Origin: an uncultured Leifsonia sp.
GTDB lineage: Bacteria > Actinomycetota > Actinomycetes > Actinomycetales > Microbacteriaceae
Direction of reading: 5' to 3'
Assembly: GCF_945957465.1 (NCBI RefSeq)
Contig: NZ_CAMFLC010000021.1
Coordinates: 1-64,000 of the forward strand
DNA: 64,000 nucleotides
In this document: piece after piece, positions 26,000 through 34,766 of the stretch
How positions within the stretch are numbered: the stretch's first letter is position 1
Layout of the letters: each line of letters begins with the position of its first letter
Position numbers and translations under genes: made by a program
The notes under the pieces: generated by a model
What the model was told of the DNA's origin: nothing
Databases searched by the model: none
What the model saw: the letters and a program-made list of their open reading frames with translations, nothing else

Positions 26000-26123
26000 C
26001 GGTACGGCCACCACGTCTCCGCCTCCTCCGCGGCTCACCGCGCGAGGGGGCGGGGGCGTCCCTCCGCCAGGATCCATCGCGAGACGGATGCCCGACCCGC
26101 CCGCGCGGGCGGATGATGCGTGC

Positions 26124-26657
26124 ATGTGGCTCAGGAGGATCATCATCGCGGTGGCCGCGTACCTGCTCTTCGCGGGCGGCCTCGCGACTCTCTACGTCGT
26201 CGTTCAGCAGGACGGCCGGCAGGCGGTCGAAGACGCCCCGCGTGCTCTGCTGTCCGCGGGCGAGGCGTCGTCGCCGACGCAGCAGCCCGGCCAGGTCGAT
26301 CTCTCCCGCTCTCTCGGCACCTTCTGGGTCCGTTACGACGCCGCGGGGAGGCCGATCGCGGGTGACGGGTACCTCGACGGCTCGCTCGCCCGGGTGCCGC
26401 AGGGCGTGCTGCGCACAGCGCGCACGCTGGGCGAGGATGCCGTGAGCTGGGAGCCGAAGCCCGGTCTGCGGTTCGCCGTCGTCGCTCAGCCGGTCGGCGA
26501 CGGGGTCATCGTCGCAGGGCAGTCCCTGCAGCGCACCGAGCAGCGGATCGAGCGCACCTCGCTCTACGTCGGGGGAGCGCTCGTGGCGGGCCTGTTCGTC
26601 GTCGGTGCGGCCGTCGTCGCCGACGCGCTCGTCGCTCAGCGGCGCTTGACGCCGTAG
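26124..26657 (+). CDS. Membrane-anchored sensor-like hypothetical protein
   Basis: A 177-residue protein with two membrane helices, about residues 3-27 (LRRIIIAVAAYLLFAGGLAT) and 144-170 (LYVGGALVAGLFVVGAAVVA), around an exported domain of about 115 residues. The layout is that of a sensor input half without kinase or cyclase: FWVRYDAAGRPIAGDGYLDG resembles the exported part of some histidine kinases. ATG 26124 is chosen because the membrane helix follows at once. The last 22 bases overlap the convergent response-regulator gene. Function unknown. Confidence 0.65.
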   Translation: MWLRRIIIAVAAYLLFAGGLATLYVVVQQDGRQAVEDAPRALLSAGEASSPTQQPGQVDLSRSLGTFWVRYDAAGRPIAGDGYLDGSLARVPQGVLRTARTLGEDAVSWEPKPGLRFAVVAQPVGDGVIVAGQSLQRTEQRIERTSLYVGGALVAGLFVVGAAVVADALVAQRRLTP

Positions 26658-27352
26658 CGGTGCTCCGGCCTGCCGGTCGCGCCGTAGCGGAGCTCGAGCG
26701 TGAGCACGTCGCTCTGCTCGAGCTGCGAGAGCGCGCGCTGCGCCGTGGTGCGGCTGATGCCGATGGCGGTCGCCACATCGCTGGCCGACAGGCTTCCGCT
26801 GCTCGACGCGACGGCGTCGTAGACCGACTGCAGGGTCGGCGCGAGCCGGCGCGTCGACTCGGCCTGCGCCGGGTTGCCGGGGCGCAGGAGGTCGAAGAGC
26901 CGGTCGATGTCGTGCTGCGTCGCCTCGGCAGGGAACGCCCCGAGGTCGTCGTGCGCGCGCCGGAACGCCGTGAGCCGTTCGGCCAGCTGCGCGAAACCGA
27001 ACGGCTTCACCAGGTAGTGCAGGGCGCCGAGCTGCACGGCCTGCCGCACCGTCGCGACGTCGTTCGCCGCCGAGATCACGATCACAGCGGGCGCCGACGG
27101 CTCCGCCAGCAGCTGCCGCACGACGTGGAGGCCGTCGCCGTCGGGAAGGTAGACGTCCATCAGCACCACGTCGGGGCGCAGCTCCCCGGCCAGCCGGATG
27201 GCGTCGGCCGCGCTGTGCGCCTGCCCGACCACGCGGAAGCCGGGAACGGCCTCCACGAACCCCACGTGCACAGACGCGACCCGGTAGTCGTCGTCGACGA
27301 CGAGCACGGTGAGGGATGGAGTGGAGGCTGCGGCACCCGGGAGATCGCTCAC
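26636..27352 (-). CDS. CitB/DcuR-type response regulator
   Basis: A 238-residue two-component regulator. The receiver domain covers residues 15-135, with phospho-acceptor D66 in LMDVYLPDGDG, acidic pocket VVDDD (19-22) and the late K in LVKPFGF. The C-terminal HTH (about 180-235) is of the DcuR/CitB kind (SASDVATAIGISRTTAQRAL). It pairs with the adjacent kinase: its GTG start overlaps the kinase stop by 4 nt (GTGA). The likely target is the divergent ABC importer operon or a carboxylate transporter elsewhere. Confidence 0.9.
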   Translation of the reverse strand: MSDLPGAAASTPSLTVLVVDDDYRVASVHVGFVEAVPGFRVVGQAHSAADAIRLAGELRPDVVLMDVYLPDGDGLHVVRQLLAEPSAPAVIVISAANDVATVRQAVQLGALHYLVKPFGFAQLAERLTAFRRAHDDLGAFPAEATQHDIDRLFDLLRPGNPAQAESTRRLAPTLQSVYDAVASSSGSLSASDVATAIGISRTTAQRALSQLEQSDVLTLELRYGATGRPEHRYGVKRR

Positions 27353-28983
27353 CGCGCACCTCCGGCCGCCACCGTGGGGGAGCCGGCGACGGCCCCTCCC
27401 GTCGCGCGCGGGAGCACCACCGTGAACACGGCGCCCGGGCCTCCCGACACGGTCACGCTGCCGCCCAGCTTGGTCGCCGTCGAGTGCACGAGCGACAGCC
27501 CGAGCCCGCCGTGCCGGGCCAGGGAGCCGCGCTTGGTCGTGTAGCCGCTCTCGAAGATGCGCGGAAGCTCCGTGCTCGGCACGCCCGGCCCGTTGTCGGA
27601 GACGCGGACCGTCACCGACTCGGCGGTCTCGACGACGCTGACCACGACGCGTCGCGGTGCCGGGGCCGCCGCGAGCGCATCGAACGCGTTGTCGATCAGG
27701 TTGCCGAGCACGGTCGTCAGCGCCTGCACCCGCTCCGGCGCCTCCCCGAGCTCCGTGTCAGGGGCGATCACCAGGTCGATCCCGCGCTCATTCGCTTCGG
27801 CGGCCTTGCCGAGCAGAAGCCCGACGATCATCGGCGACCCGATGTGCGACCGCAGGGTGGCGTCGAGGTCGGCCGTCGTGCCGCGGATCTCGTTGAGGTA
27901 CTCGAGCGCCTCCTGTGTCCTCCCGAGCTCCAGCAGCCCGGAGACGGCGTGCATCCGGTTGGAGAACTCGTGCTGCTGCGCACGGATGGACTCGCTGAAG
28001 CTGCGCTCGCCGTCGAGCTCGCGGGTGAGGCCGACGAGTTCCGTGCGGTCCTGGAGGGTGAACACCGCGCCGTGCGCCCGGCCGCCGAGGCTCACCGGCA
28101 TCCGGTTGACGACGAGGCAGTGGTCATCGGTGATCACGATCGCGTCCTTCACCTCGGTGGTGCCCGTCAGGGTCTCACGCAGCGGGCCCGGGAGCAGCAC
28201 GTCCACCAGCAGCCTGCCCCTGGCGCCTTCCGGCAGTCGGAGCAGGCGCTGCGCTTCGTCGTTCACGACCGAGATGCGCCCGCCCGGGTCGATTGCGATG
28301 ACGCCCTCGCGGATGCCGTGCAGCGTGGCTTCGCGCTCCTGCAGCAGGCGGGCGATCTCGTCCAGTTCGAGGCCGAAGGTCCGCCGTTTGAGGAGGCTGG
28401 CGAGCCCGAACGACGCCACAGCCCCGATCGCCATAGCCAGCACGAACCAGGCTGCGTAGGCCGGCAGCTGGCGCAGGAGCTCCTGGCCCACCGAGCTCTC
28501 GCGGATGCCGACGGAGACCTCGCCGACGATCGCGCTCGACGCCGGAGCGTAAAGGGGAACCCGCGCATTCGCGGTGGGGCCCGTCGAGCCCGAATTGGTG
28601 CCCATGTGCACCTTCCCGTCGGCCGCGACGAGGGGCTCGCTCACCTTCTTGCCGATCAGAGCGGGATCGGGGTGCGAGTGCCTGACCCGGTTCCGGTCGA
28701 TGACGACCACGTATGCCGCGCTCGTGCGGGTCACGGTCTGCGAAGCGAGGCTCTGCACCGTGGCGGCGCACCCGGGCCCGCCGTTCGCCAGGCAGTTCTG
28801 GACATCGGGGATGCCGGCGAACGTTTGCGCGATGGCCGCTGCACGCGCCTGGAAGTCGGCGTCGAGATTGGCCCGCGCCGTCTGCGCGAGCAGGAGGAAC
28901 CCGATGAGCATCGACACGGCCAGGATCGCCAATTGAGCCAGGAGTATCTGGCTCGAAAGTCGTCTGATCCGTCGTCGCATCAT
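27349..28983 (-). CDS. CitA/DcuS-type sensor histidine kinase
   Basis: A 544-residue membrane sensor. TM1 about 13-33, exported PAS-like (CACHE/PDC) ligand domain about 34-170 with VVVIDRNRVRHSHPDPALIG, the signature of carboxylate sensors (family D/RxxRxSHP), TM2 about 177-197, cytoplasmic PAS about 215-310 and the SPOB-type helical region QQHEFSNRMH with H338. The HATPase domain shows NLIDNAFDAL and RHGGLGLSLVH. It senses an external small acid such as citrate, malate or similar in known members. ATG 28983 (followed by a second ATG) has AGGAGGTGA upstream. Open frame upstream of this start is not coding. Confidence 0.92.
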   Translation of the reverse strand: MMRRRIRRLSSQILLAQLAILAVSMLIGFLLLAQTARANLDADFQARAAAIAQTFAGIPDVQNCLANGGPGCAATVQSLASQTVTRTSAAYVVVIDRNRVRHSHPDPALIGKKVSEPLVAADGKVHMGTNSGSTGPTANARVPLYAPASSAIVGEVSVGIRESSVGQELLRQLPAYAAWFVLAMAIGAVASFGLASLLKRRTFGLELDEIARLLQEREATLHGIREGVIAIDPGGRISVVNDEAQRLLRLPEGARGRLLVDVLLPGPLRETLTGTTEVKDAIVITDDHCLVVNRMPVSLGGRAHGAVFTLQDRTELVGLTRELDGERSFSESIRAQQHEFSNRMHAVSGLLELGRTQEALEYLNEIRGTTADLDATLRSHIGSPMIVGLLLGKAAEANERGIDLVIAPDTELGEAPERVQALTTVLGNLIDNAFDALAAAPAPRRVVVSVVETAESVTVRVSDNGPGVPSTELPRIFESGYTTKRGSLARHGGLGLSLVHSTATKLGGSVTVSGGPGAVFTVVLPRATGGAVAGSPTVAAGGAR

Positions 28984-28989
28984 TCGAGA

Positions 28990-29178
28990 TTGTGTCACCT
29001 CCTGCTGTGCACCGTGTGCGCGCAGAACGCGCAAAACCTGCGACAACGCACACAACGCGGCGAATCGGGCGCAAGCGAGACAGCCTCCCTGTTGCGGGAC
29101 GAACATCGATCTCCAACGGGCACCGGACATCGAACCAACCGCCGGGCCCGCAACGGAAAGACAGAGAGGTCTTGACTC
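28990..29178. promoter_or_regulatory. Divergent control region between kinase and ABC importer
   Basis: 189 bp between divergent operons. It holds several spaced GCGCA/AACGC elements (around 29020-29070: GTGCGCGCAGAACGCGC, CGACAACGCACACAACGCG), which could be response-regulator sites. No clear -35/-10 pair could be chosen by eye. Confidence 0.35.
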
Positions 29179-30036
29179 ATGGGTGAACACCGGTCCCGGA
29201 GCGCCCCCGGCTCCGCCCCCGCGGCGGACGAGGCGGCGCGCATCGACATCGTCGGACTGACGAAACGCTTCCTGACGCCGAAAGGCGACACCTTCACCGC
29301 GATCCGCGACGTGACGCTCACGGTCGAACCCGGCCAGTTCTGCGCCATCGTCGGCCCGACCGGCTGCGGCAAGTCGACGACGCTCGCACAGGTCTCCGGC
29401 CTGGAGCGCCCCAGCGCCGGCTCGGTCAGCGTCGGCGGTCGCATCGTCGACGGGATCACGAGCGGGGTGAGCTACATGTTCCAGGCGGACTCGCTGTTCC
29501 CGTGGAAGACCGTGCTCGCCAACGTGATGATCGGCCCGATCCTCCTGGGCACGCCCAAGAAGGAGGCGACAGCTCTCGCGCTGGACTGGCTGCGCCGCGT
29601 GGGGCTGGCCGGGTTCGAGGACCGCTACCCGCACCAGCTGTCCGGCGGCATGCGCAAGCGCGTCGCGATGGCGGCAGCGCTCATCAACAACCCGCGCATC
29701 CTGCTCATGGACGAGCCGTTCGGCGCGCTCGACGTGCAGACCAAGGCGATCATGCAGACCGAGCTGCTCACCCTGTGGGAGGAGCTGCGGCCGTCCGTGC
29801 TGTTCATCACCCACGACCTGGACGAGGCCGTGGCGCTCTCGGACCGCGTCGTGATCATGACCAGCAGCCCGGGCACGGTCAAGGACGTCTTCGACATCGA
29901 CCTGCCACGGCCTCGCGGCGACGTGCAGGAGATCCGGCACGAGCAGCGGTTCATCGAGATCCAGAGCCGCATCTGGGAGTCGCTCCGCGACGAAGTGACC
30001 CGGGCGTACCAGCAGACGGCAGGAGCGGCGGCGTGA
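29179..30036 (+). CDS. ABC importer ATPase (NitT/TauT family)
   Basis: A 285-residue nucleotide-binding subunit that drives import. Walker A GPTGCGKST (about 62-70), Q-loop MFQADSLFPW, signature LSGGMRKRVAMAAAL, Walker B ILLMDEPFGALD and the switch His in FITHDLDEA. The F/P-W after the Q-loop and the FGALD stretch are typical of SsuB/TauB/NrtD. Start ATG 29179. The 3' end overlaps the permease start by 4 nt (GTGA). Confidence 0.93.
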   Translation: MGEHRSRSAPGSAPAADEAARIDIVGLTKRFLTPKGDTFTAIRDVTLTVEPGQFCAIVGPTGCGKSTTLAQVSGLERPSAGSVSVGGRIVDGITSGVSYMFQADSLFPWKTVLANVMIGPILLGTPKKEATALALDWLRRVGLAGFEDRYPHQLSGGMRKRVAMAAALINNPRILLMDEPFGALDVQTKAIMQTELLTLWEELRPSVLFITHDLDEAVALSDRVVIMTSSPGTVKDVFDIDLPRPRGDVQEIRHEQRFIEIQSRIWESLRDEVTRAYQQTAGAAA

Positions 30037-30914
30037 CGACCATGACCATTGCAGAGAAGATCACCCCGAGCACCTCCGAGCGCGAGATCGAGCTCAAGGC
30101 CTCCGCCCGCCGCACGTACCGTCGCCGCACCGCCTGGATCTGGGTGGGCCGGGCAGCGGTCGCCGTGATCGTTCTCGGCGGCTGGCAGTGGTTCACCGCC
30201 GTCGGCTGGGTCGACAAGTTCTTCTACGGCCAGCCGTCCGGCATCTGGGACAGCCTCGTGCACCTGTTCACGCAGGGCACCGCGTTCGGCACCATCTGGG
30301 AGAACCTGTGGATCACCGTGCAGGAGGCCTTCCTCGGCTTCCTGCTCGGCACCGTCCTCGGCGTCGTCTTCGGCATCCTGCTCGGCTCCAACCGCTACCT
30401 CGCCTCGGTGTTCGGCCCCTACATCAAGGTGGTCAACTCCATCCCGCGGATCGTGCTCGGCTCGATCTTCATCGTGGCCTTCGGCCTGGGCGTCTTCCCC
30501 AAGGTGCTCCTCGCGGCCGTGCTCGTGTTCTTCGTCGTCTTCTTCAACGCCTTCCAGGGCGTCAGGGAGGTCGACCAGAACCTGATCGCCAACGTGCGGG
30601 TGCTCGGCGCCTCGCCGTTCCAGGTCGCCCGGCACGTCACCATCCCGTCGGCCATGACGTGGATCATCGCGAGCCTCCACACCGCGTTCGGCTTCGCCAT
30701 CATCGGCGCGCTCGTCGCGGAGGTGCTCGGGGCCCAGCACGGCGTCGGCCTGATCATCAGCCAGGCGCAGGGCAACTTCGACCCGGACACGGTGTTCGCC
30801 TGCATGGTCATCGTCGCCGTGGTCACGCTCGTGGCCGAGTACCTCATCACGCTCCTCGAGAAGTCCCTCCTCAAGTGGCGGCCGCCGAGCCGCTCCGAGG
30901 CCCAGGCGATCTAG
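30033..30914 (+). CDS. ABC importer permease (NitT/TauT family)
   Basis: A 293-residue inner-membrane subunit, about six helices. N-terminal cytoplasmic arm (1-35), TM1 about 37-58, and the EAA loop near residue 195: NLIANVRVLGASPFQVARHVTIPSA. This matches BPD_transp_1 proteins of the SsuC/TauC group. Start GTG 30033 overlaps the ATPase stop; ATG 30042 is the alternative. The substrate is set by the binding protein downstream. Confidence 0.92.
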   Translation: MTTMTIAEKITPSTSEREIELKASARRTYRRRTAWIWVGRAAVAVIVLGGWQWFTAVGWVDKFFYGQPSGIWDSLVHLFTQGTAFGTIWENLWITVQEAFLGFLLGTVLGVVFGILLGSNRYLASVFGPYIKVVNSIPRIVLGSIFIVAFGLGVFPKVLLAAVLVFFVVFFNAFQGVREVDQNLIANVRVLGASPFQVARHVTIPSAMTWIIASLHTAFGFAIIGALVAEVLGAQHGVGLIISQAQGNFDPDTVFACMVIVAVVTLVAEYLITLLEKSLLKWRPPSRSEAQAI

Positions 30915-30975
30915 CTCCCGACCTGCAATGAAGCAGAGCCGGCCCCGGCCGGCACGACGAAAGGAAACACATCCC

Positions 30976-32067
30976 ATGAAGAAGCGCAGCATCGCAGCCA
31001 TCGCGGCGGCGGGCGTCGTGGCCCTCGGTCTCGCGGCCTGCAGCGGCGGTGGAGGCGGCACCGCGGCCGCCGGCAGCAGTTCCGGCCCGATGCCGACCGT
31101 CAAGATGATGGTCGGCGGCATCGACAAGCAGATCTACCTGCCCTACGACCTCGCTCAGCAGCTCGGCTATTACAAGAAGTACGGCGTCAACATGGAGCTG
31201 TCGACCGAGCAGAACGGCGGCGTGGGCGCCGAAGACGCCATGGCCTCCGGCCAGGTCGACCTCGCCGGCGCCTGGTACGTGCACACCGTCGACTTCCAGT
31301 CCAAGGGCAAGGACGTCATCAACATCGTCCAGCTCTCGGGCGCCCCCGGCGAGCGCGTGATGTGCAACCCGAAGGCGGGAGTCAGCTCGGGCGCCGACTT
31401 CAAGGGCAAGAACATGGGCGTGACCGACCTGGGGTCCGGCACGGATGAGCTCACCCAGTTCCTGGCCGCACAGCAGGGTGTGACCCGCAAGCAGTACAAC
31501 ACCATCGCCGTGCACGCCGGATCGACCGCGATCGCCGCGATCCAGCGCGGCACAGCCGACTGCGTGATGACCACTCAGCCGACGGTCGGCGCGCTCACCT
31601 CGCAGAAGCTCGCCACCTCGGCGATCGACCTGGCCACCACCAAGGGCGCGACCAAGGCGCTCGGCGGCGCCTGGCCCGCGGCCGGCCTGCTCGCTCGCGC
31701 CGACTGGGTGAAGAAGAACCCGGACACCGCGCAGAAGGTCGTCGACGCGCTGGTCGCGACGATGCACTGGATCGCGAGCCACTCGGCCGCCGACATCGCG
31801 AACAAGCTGCCGCAGGACTACGTGCAGAACAGCACGATCACCAAGCAGCAGTACATCGACGGCCTGACCACCGACAAGGGCCAGTTCCTGCCCGACGGCA
31901 TCATGCCCGCCGGGGGGCCCAAGGTCATCTTCGACATGGAGAAGACGATCGGCGTCGACACGTCCAAGGTGAAGATCTCCGACACCTTCACCAACAAGTA
32001 CGCCGAGGCGGCGAACAAGCTGGAGGGCTTCAAGACCACGACGACGCCCGCCGGCGCGGACGGCTGA
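30976..32067 (+). CDS. ABC importer substrate-binding lipoprotein (NMT1/TauA-like)
   Basis: A 363-residue lipoprotein: signal and lipobox LGLAAC with Cys near residue 22. The binding domain follows the NMT1/THI5-like fold: IYLPYDLAQQLGYYKKYGV, EDAMASGQVDLAGAW, GVTDLGSGTDELTQFL. Family members bind sulfonates, nitrate, thiamine precursors or aromatic acids, so the ligand is not fixed; the neighbouring carboxylate-type sensor points to an organic acid. ATG 30976 has AAAGGAAAC upstream. A strong intrinsic terminator closes the operon. Confidence 0.92.
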   Translation: MKKRSIAAIAAAGVVALGLAACSGGGGGTAAAGSSSGPMPTVKMMVGGIDKQIYLPYDLAQQLGYYKKYGVNMELSTEQNGGVGAEDAMASGQVDLAGAWYVHTVDFQSKGKDVINIVQLSGAPGERVMCNPKAGVSSGADFKGKNMGVTDLGSGTDELTQFLAAQQGVTRKQYNTIAVHAGSTAIAAIQRGTADCVMTTQPTVGALTSQKLATSAIDLATTKGATKALGGAWPAAGLLARADWVKKNPDTAQKVVDALVATMHWIASHSAADIANKLPQDYVQNSTITKQQYIDGLTTDKGQFLPDGIMPAGGPKVIFDMEKTIGVDTSKVKISDTFTNKYAEAANKLEGFKTTTTPAGADG

Positions 32068-32101
32068 GCCCGCTCCGTCCCCGCGCTCGCCGCGCCAGAC
32101 C

Positions 32102-32147
32102 AGCCCGCCCGGTGCCTCCAGCCATCCACGGCACCGGGCGGGCTTTC
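32102..32147 (+). terminator. Intrinsic terminator of the ABC operon
   Basis: A 15-bp perfect stem (32102-32116 with 32130-32144, arm AGCCCGCCCGGTGCC), 13-nt loop, then the run TTT. It is 35 bp past the lipoprotein stop. Confidence 0.85.
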
Positions 32148-32198
32148 GCGCGCCGCCGGCGCGCCGCTGCAGTTGCCGAGGGGCCGCCGAGGGGTCGC

Positions 32199-32255
32199 CG
32201 AGGGGCGTCTAAGGGCCCTAATTCGCGCGTTTTAAGGGCGCTTGCGCGCCCCTCG
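32199..32255 (-). repeat. 57-bp gene-end repeat, family II, copy 1
   Basis: 57 bp that match the copy at 32907-32963 in about 47 positions, same orientation. The ends are inverted to each other (CGAGGGGCG and CGCCCCTCG), with an inner AGGGCGC/GCGCCC hairpin. It ends 3 bp after the methyltransferase stop codon. Confidence 0.88.
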
Positions 32256-32258
32256 ATC

Positions 32259-32882
32259 TCAGGTGGCCGGGCGGGTGGCGCGGATGCGCTCGACAGCGCC
32301 CGAGCGCAAGCGCTCGTGCTCGACGACCTCCAGGCCGGCGGCCTCCACCTCGGCCCGGTGCCGGCGGGTGAGGTGCTCGCCCTCGATCGGGATGGTGAAC
32401 CGCTCCATGAGCCACTGCCCCGCGAAGACGATGGCGCGGTCGCTGCGCGTGTGATCGACGAGCACGACGGAGCCGCCCGGAACCACCACGCGCGCCATCT
32501 CGCCGAGTGCGACCTGCGGCCGAGGGATGGAGCAGAGCGCGAGCGCGCACACGACCGTGTCGAAGCTCGAATCCTCGAACGGCAGCGCCTCGGCGTCGCC
32601 CTGCCGCAGGTCGGCGTCGACCCGGACCTCCGCAGCCCGGGTGCGCGCGATCGCCAGCATCTCCGGGCTGAGGTCGATGCCGACCAGCGAGACGTCTCGC
32701 GAGTAGTAGGGGAGGTTGCGACCGGTGCCGACCGCGACCTCCAGCACCCGGCCCCGCGCCCGCGCGGCCACCCATTCGCGGCTGCCGTGGAGCATGGTGC
32801 GCTCGGCTCGCTGGACCGTGCGGTCGTAGCTCGCCGCGTGCTTGCGCCAGGCGCGCTGCTGGCGGCGGGTCTCATCGATCAC
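32259..32882 (-). CDS. Class I SAM-dependent methyltransferase
   Basis: A 207-residue cytoplasmic methyltransferase of the UbiE/Methyltransf_11 kind. SAM site VLEVAVGTGRNLPYYSRDV (motif I, about 46-60), LVGIDLSPEML (acidic hinge), QGDAEALPFEDSSFDTVV (motif II) and MARVVVPGGSVVLVDH (motif III). Substrate unknown. The gene is enclosed by two 57-bp direct repeats, which gives it the look of a small cassette; codon use resembles its neighbours. Confidence 0.9.
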   Translation of the reverse strand: MIDETRRQQRAWRKHAASYDRTVQRAERTMLHGSREWVAARARGRVLEVAVGTGRNLPYYSRDVSLVGIDLSPEMLAIARTRAAEVRVDADLRQGDAEALPFEDSSFDTVVCALALCSIPRPQVALGEMARVVVPGGSVVLVDHTRSDRAIVFAGQWLMERFTIPIEGEHLTRRHRAEVEAAGLEVVEHERLRSGAVERIRATRPAT

Positions 32883-32906
32883 GCCGCCATTCTGCTCTAT
32901 CAGCGT

Positions 32907-32963
32907 CGAGGGGCGTCTAGGTGCCCCTATTTACTCGTTTTGAGGGCGTTTGCGCGCCCTTCG
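32907..32963 (-). repeat. 57-bp gene-end repeat, family II, copy 2
   Basis: Second copy of the 57-bp unit, starting 24 bp upstream of the methyltransferase start and ending 11 bp after the stop of the oxidoreductase gene. Both copies thus lie just 3' of minus-strand genes, as terminators would. Confidence 0.88.
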
Positions 32964-32974
32964 ACTCGCTGGTC

Positions 32975-34582
32975 TCACCCCACCCGCACCACCGTCGTCT
33001 GCCATCCCGTCGACCCGTTGGGCGCGATCGGGGTGCGCTTCTCCTCCTGCAGGCGCCCGTCGCGGTCGGTCGCGCGGACGGCGAGCGTGTGGCTGCCTGT
33101 GGTGGCCTCCCAGTCGAGCGACCACTGCACCCAGGTGTCGGCGTTGACCGGCGCGGCCAGGGCGGCCTCCTGCCACGGGCCGCCATCGATCTGCACCTCG
33201 ACCTTCCGGATGCCGACCGTCTGTGCCCACGCCACCCCCGCGATCTTCGTCGGGCCGGCCGCGAGCGCTCTGTCGATGCGCGGGGTGTCGATGCGGCTGG
33301 AGAGCTTGATCGGGGCTTGCGGGCTGTAGCCGCGCGGCGTCCAGTAGGCCTGGTCGGCAGCGAAGGTCGTGACCTTGAGCTCCGTGAGCCACTTGGTCGC
33401 CGACACGTAGCCGTACAGGCCGGGGACCACCATCCGCACGGGGAAGCCGTGTTCGAGCGGCAGCGGCTCGCCGTTCATGCCGACGGCGAGGATCGCGTCG
33501 CGGCCGGGGTCGGTCAGCGCGCTCAGCGGGGTGCTCGCGGTGAAGCCGTCGATACTCCGGGAGAGAACCATGTCCGCGCCGCGGCGGGGGCGGGCGCGCG
33601 ACAGCACGTCGCGCAGCGGGACACCCAGCCAGAGGGCGTTGCCGACCAGGTCGCCGCCGACCTGGTTGCTGACGCACGTGAGGGTGATCGCGTACTCGCG
33701 CAGGCCCATCGCGAGCAGGTCGTGGAAGCTCAGTTGCACGCGCTGCTCGACCAGTCCGTCGACGGTGAGCCGCCAGGTGTCCGGGTCGATCGCCGGCACC
33801 GTCAGGGCCGTGTCGACGCGGTAGAAGTCCGTGTTGGGCGTGAACAGCGGGGACAAGCCGGGCAGCCGGAGGTCGGCGCCGGACGGGACGGTGACCCGGT
33901 CGCGCGGCGCCGGCAGCCGCAGCGCCGCCCGCACTGCGGCGATGGAGGACGTCGCGGCCGACCCGATCCGGGAGCCCACGCCGGCCACCAGGGCCAGCGC
34001 CGCACCCGCCCCGGTCAGCACGAGGAACCGGCGCCGGTCGACGCCCGTCGTCGACGCGCCGCGCTCGCGCGCTCCGCGCCAGCGACGCAGTGCGTCGACG
34101 AGCACGTGCACGGACGCGGCCGCCGCCAGCGCGCCGATCGTCGGCGGCAGGAAGGCCAGGGGGCTCGCATCGGCCCGCGTCACCGTGGCCGCGATCGCCG
34201 CCGCCCCGGCCGCGCCGATCACGGCGACTCCGGCCCAGCGGCGGGCCAGCTCGAGGAGTCCGGCCGCGACCGCTGCGATCAGGGCGGCGACGGCCACCGT
34301 GCTGATCAGGAACAGCTTGTCGTTCGACCCGAACAGCTCGATGGCCGCCTCTTTCGCCCAGCGCGGCACGACGTCGACGACGAACGACCCCACCGCGATC
34401 ACAGGACTGGCGTCGCGAGCCGCGAGGAGGGCGACCGTGTCGGCCACCCCGACGAACAGTGCGCCGCTCACCGCCCCGGCCAGCGCGGCCCAGGCCCAGG
34501 CCCAGGCGGAACGGTCACGTCCGTTGCGCCGGCGTCCGTCGTGCCGATGTCCGTCGTGCCGATGCCCGTCGCTCCGTCTCAT
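32975..34582 (-). CDS. Membrane-anchored molybdopterin oxidoreductase (sulfite-oxidase family)
   Basis: A 535-residue redox enzyme. A His/Arg-rich start ([14 protein letters not shown]) precedes four membrane helices (about 28-185). A twin-arginine-like [14 protein letters not shown] then leads to the exported molybdopterin domain (about 265-420): [12 protein letters not shown], conserved metal-ligand Cys in [12 protein letters not shown], and [14 protein letters not shown]-terminal dimerisation Ig-like domain follows ([22 protein letters not shown]). Start ATG 34582 leaves a 28-nt leader from the SigK-like promoter; GTG 34606 is the alternative. Divergent from the fasciclin lipoprotein. Electron partner and substrate are unknown. 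Confidence 0.9.
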   Translation of the reverse strand: MRRSDGHRHDGHRHDGRRRNGRDRSAWAWAWAALAGAVSGALFVGVADTVALLAARDASPVIAVGSFVVDVVPRWAKEAAIELFGSNDKLFLISTVAVAALIAAVAAGLLELARRWAGVAVIGAAGAAAIAATVTRADASPLAFLPPTIGALAAAASVHVLVDALRRWRGARERGASTTGVDRRRFLVLTGAGAALALVAGVGSRIGSAATSSIAAVRAALRLPAPRDRVTVPSGADLRLPGLSPLFTPNTDFYRVDTALTVPAIDPDTWRLTVDGLVEQRVQLSFHDLLAMGLREYAITLTCVSNQVGGDLVGNALWLGVPLRDVLSRARPRRGADMVLSRSIDGFTASTPLSALTDPGRDAILAVGMNGEPLPLEHGFPVRMVVPGLYGYVSATKWLTELKVTTFAADQAYWTPRGYSPQAPIKLSSRIDTPRIDRALAAGPTKIAGVAWAQTVGIRKVEVQIDGGPWQEAALAAPVNADTWVQWSLDWEATTGSHTLAVRATDRDGRLQEEKRTPIAPNGSTGWQTTVVRVG

Positions 34583-34616
34583 CCCGAAACGCCTTGTGCT
34601 GATGCTCACGACTGGT

Positions 34617-34645
34617 GTTCGGCGCGGCCCGGTCTCGCGGATTGG
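34617..34645 (-). promoter_or_regulatory. SigK-like promoter of the oxidoreductase
   Basis: On the minus strand, CCAATC (34645-34640), 17 bp, CCGAAC (34622-34617). This is close to the mycobacterial SigK pattern CCATCC-N15/16-CCGAAT. The predicted transcript start is near 34610. Confidence 0.6.
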
Positions 34646-34668
34646 CCGCAGCCGGTTCCGGACCACGT

Positions 34669-34696
34669 CCAATCCGATCGGCCGCCCGGCCCGAAC
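34669..34696 (+). promoter_or_regulatory. SigK-like promoter of the fasciclin lipoprotein
   Basis: CCAATC (34669-34674), 16 bp, CCGAAC (34691-34696), the same hexamers as in the divergent promoter 24 bp away. In mycobacteria SigK drives the fasciclin genes mpt70/mpt83. Confidence 0.62.
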
Positions 34697-34766
34697 CCCT
34701 GATGTCGGCCGCACGATGCGGCCACCCGAACGGAATCACTCGAAGCACCTCTCGAAGGAGAAGAAC

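Noticed and set aside
28984-29940. Long in-frame extension upstream of the sensor kinase
   Set aside because: It crosses the divergent control region and lies opposite the ABC ATPase gene; sequence upstream of the double Met is compositional noise.
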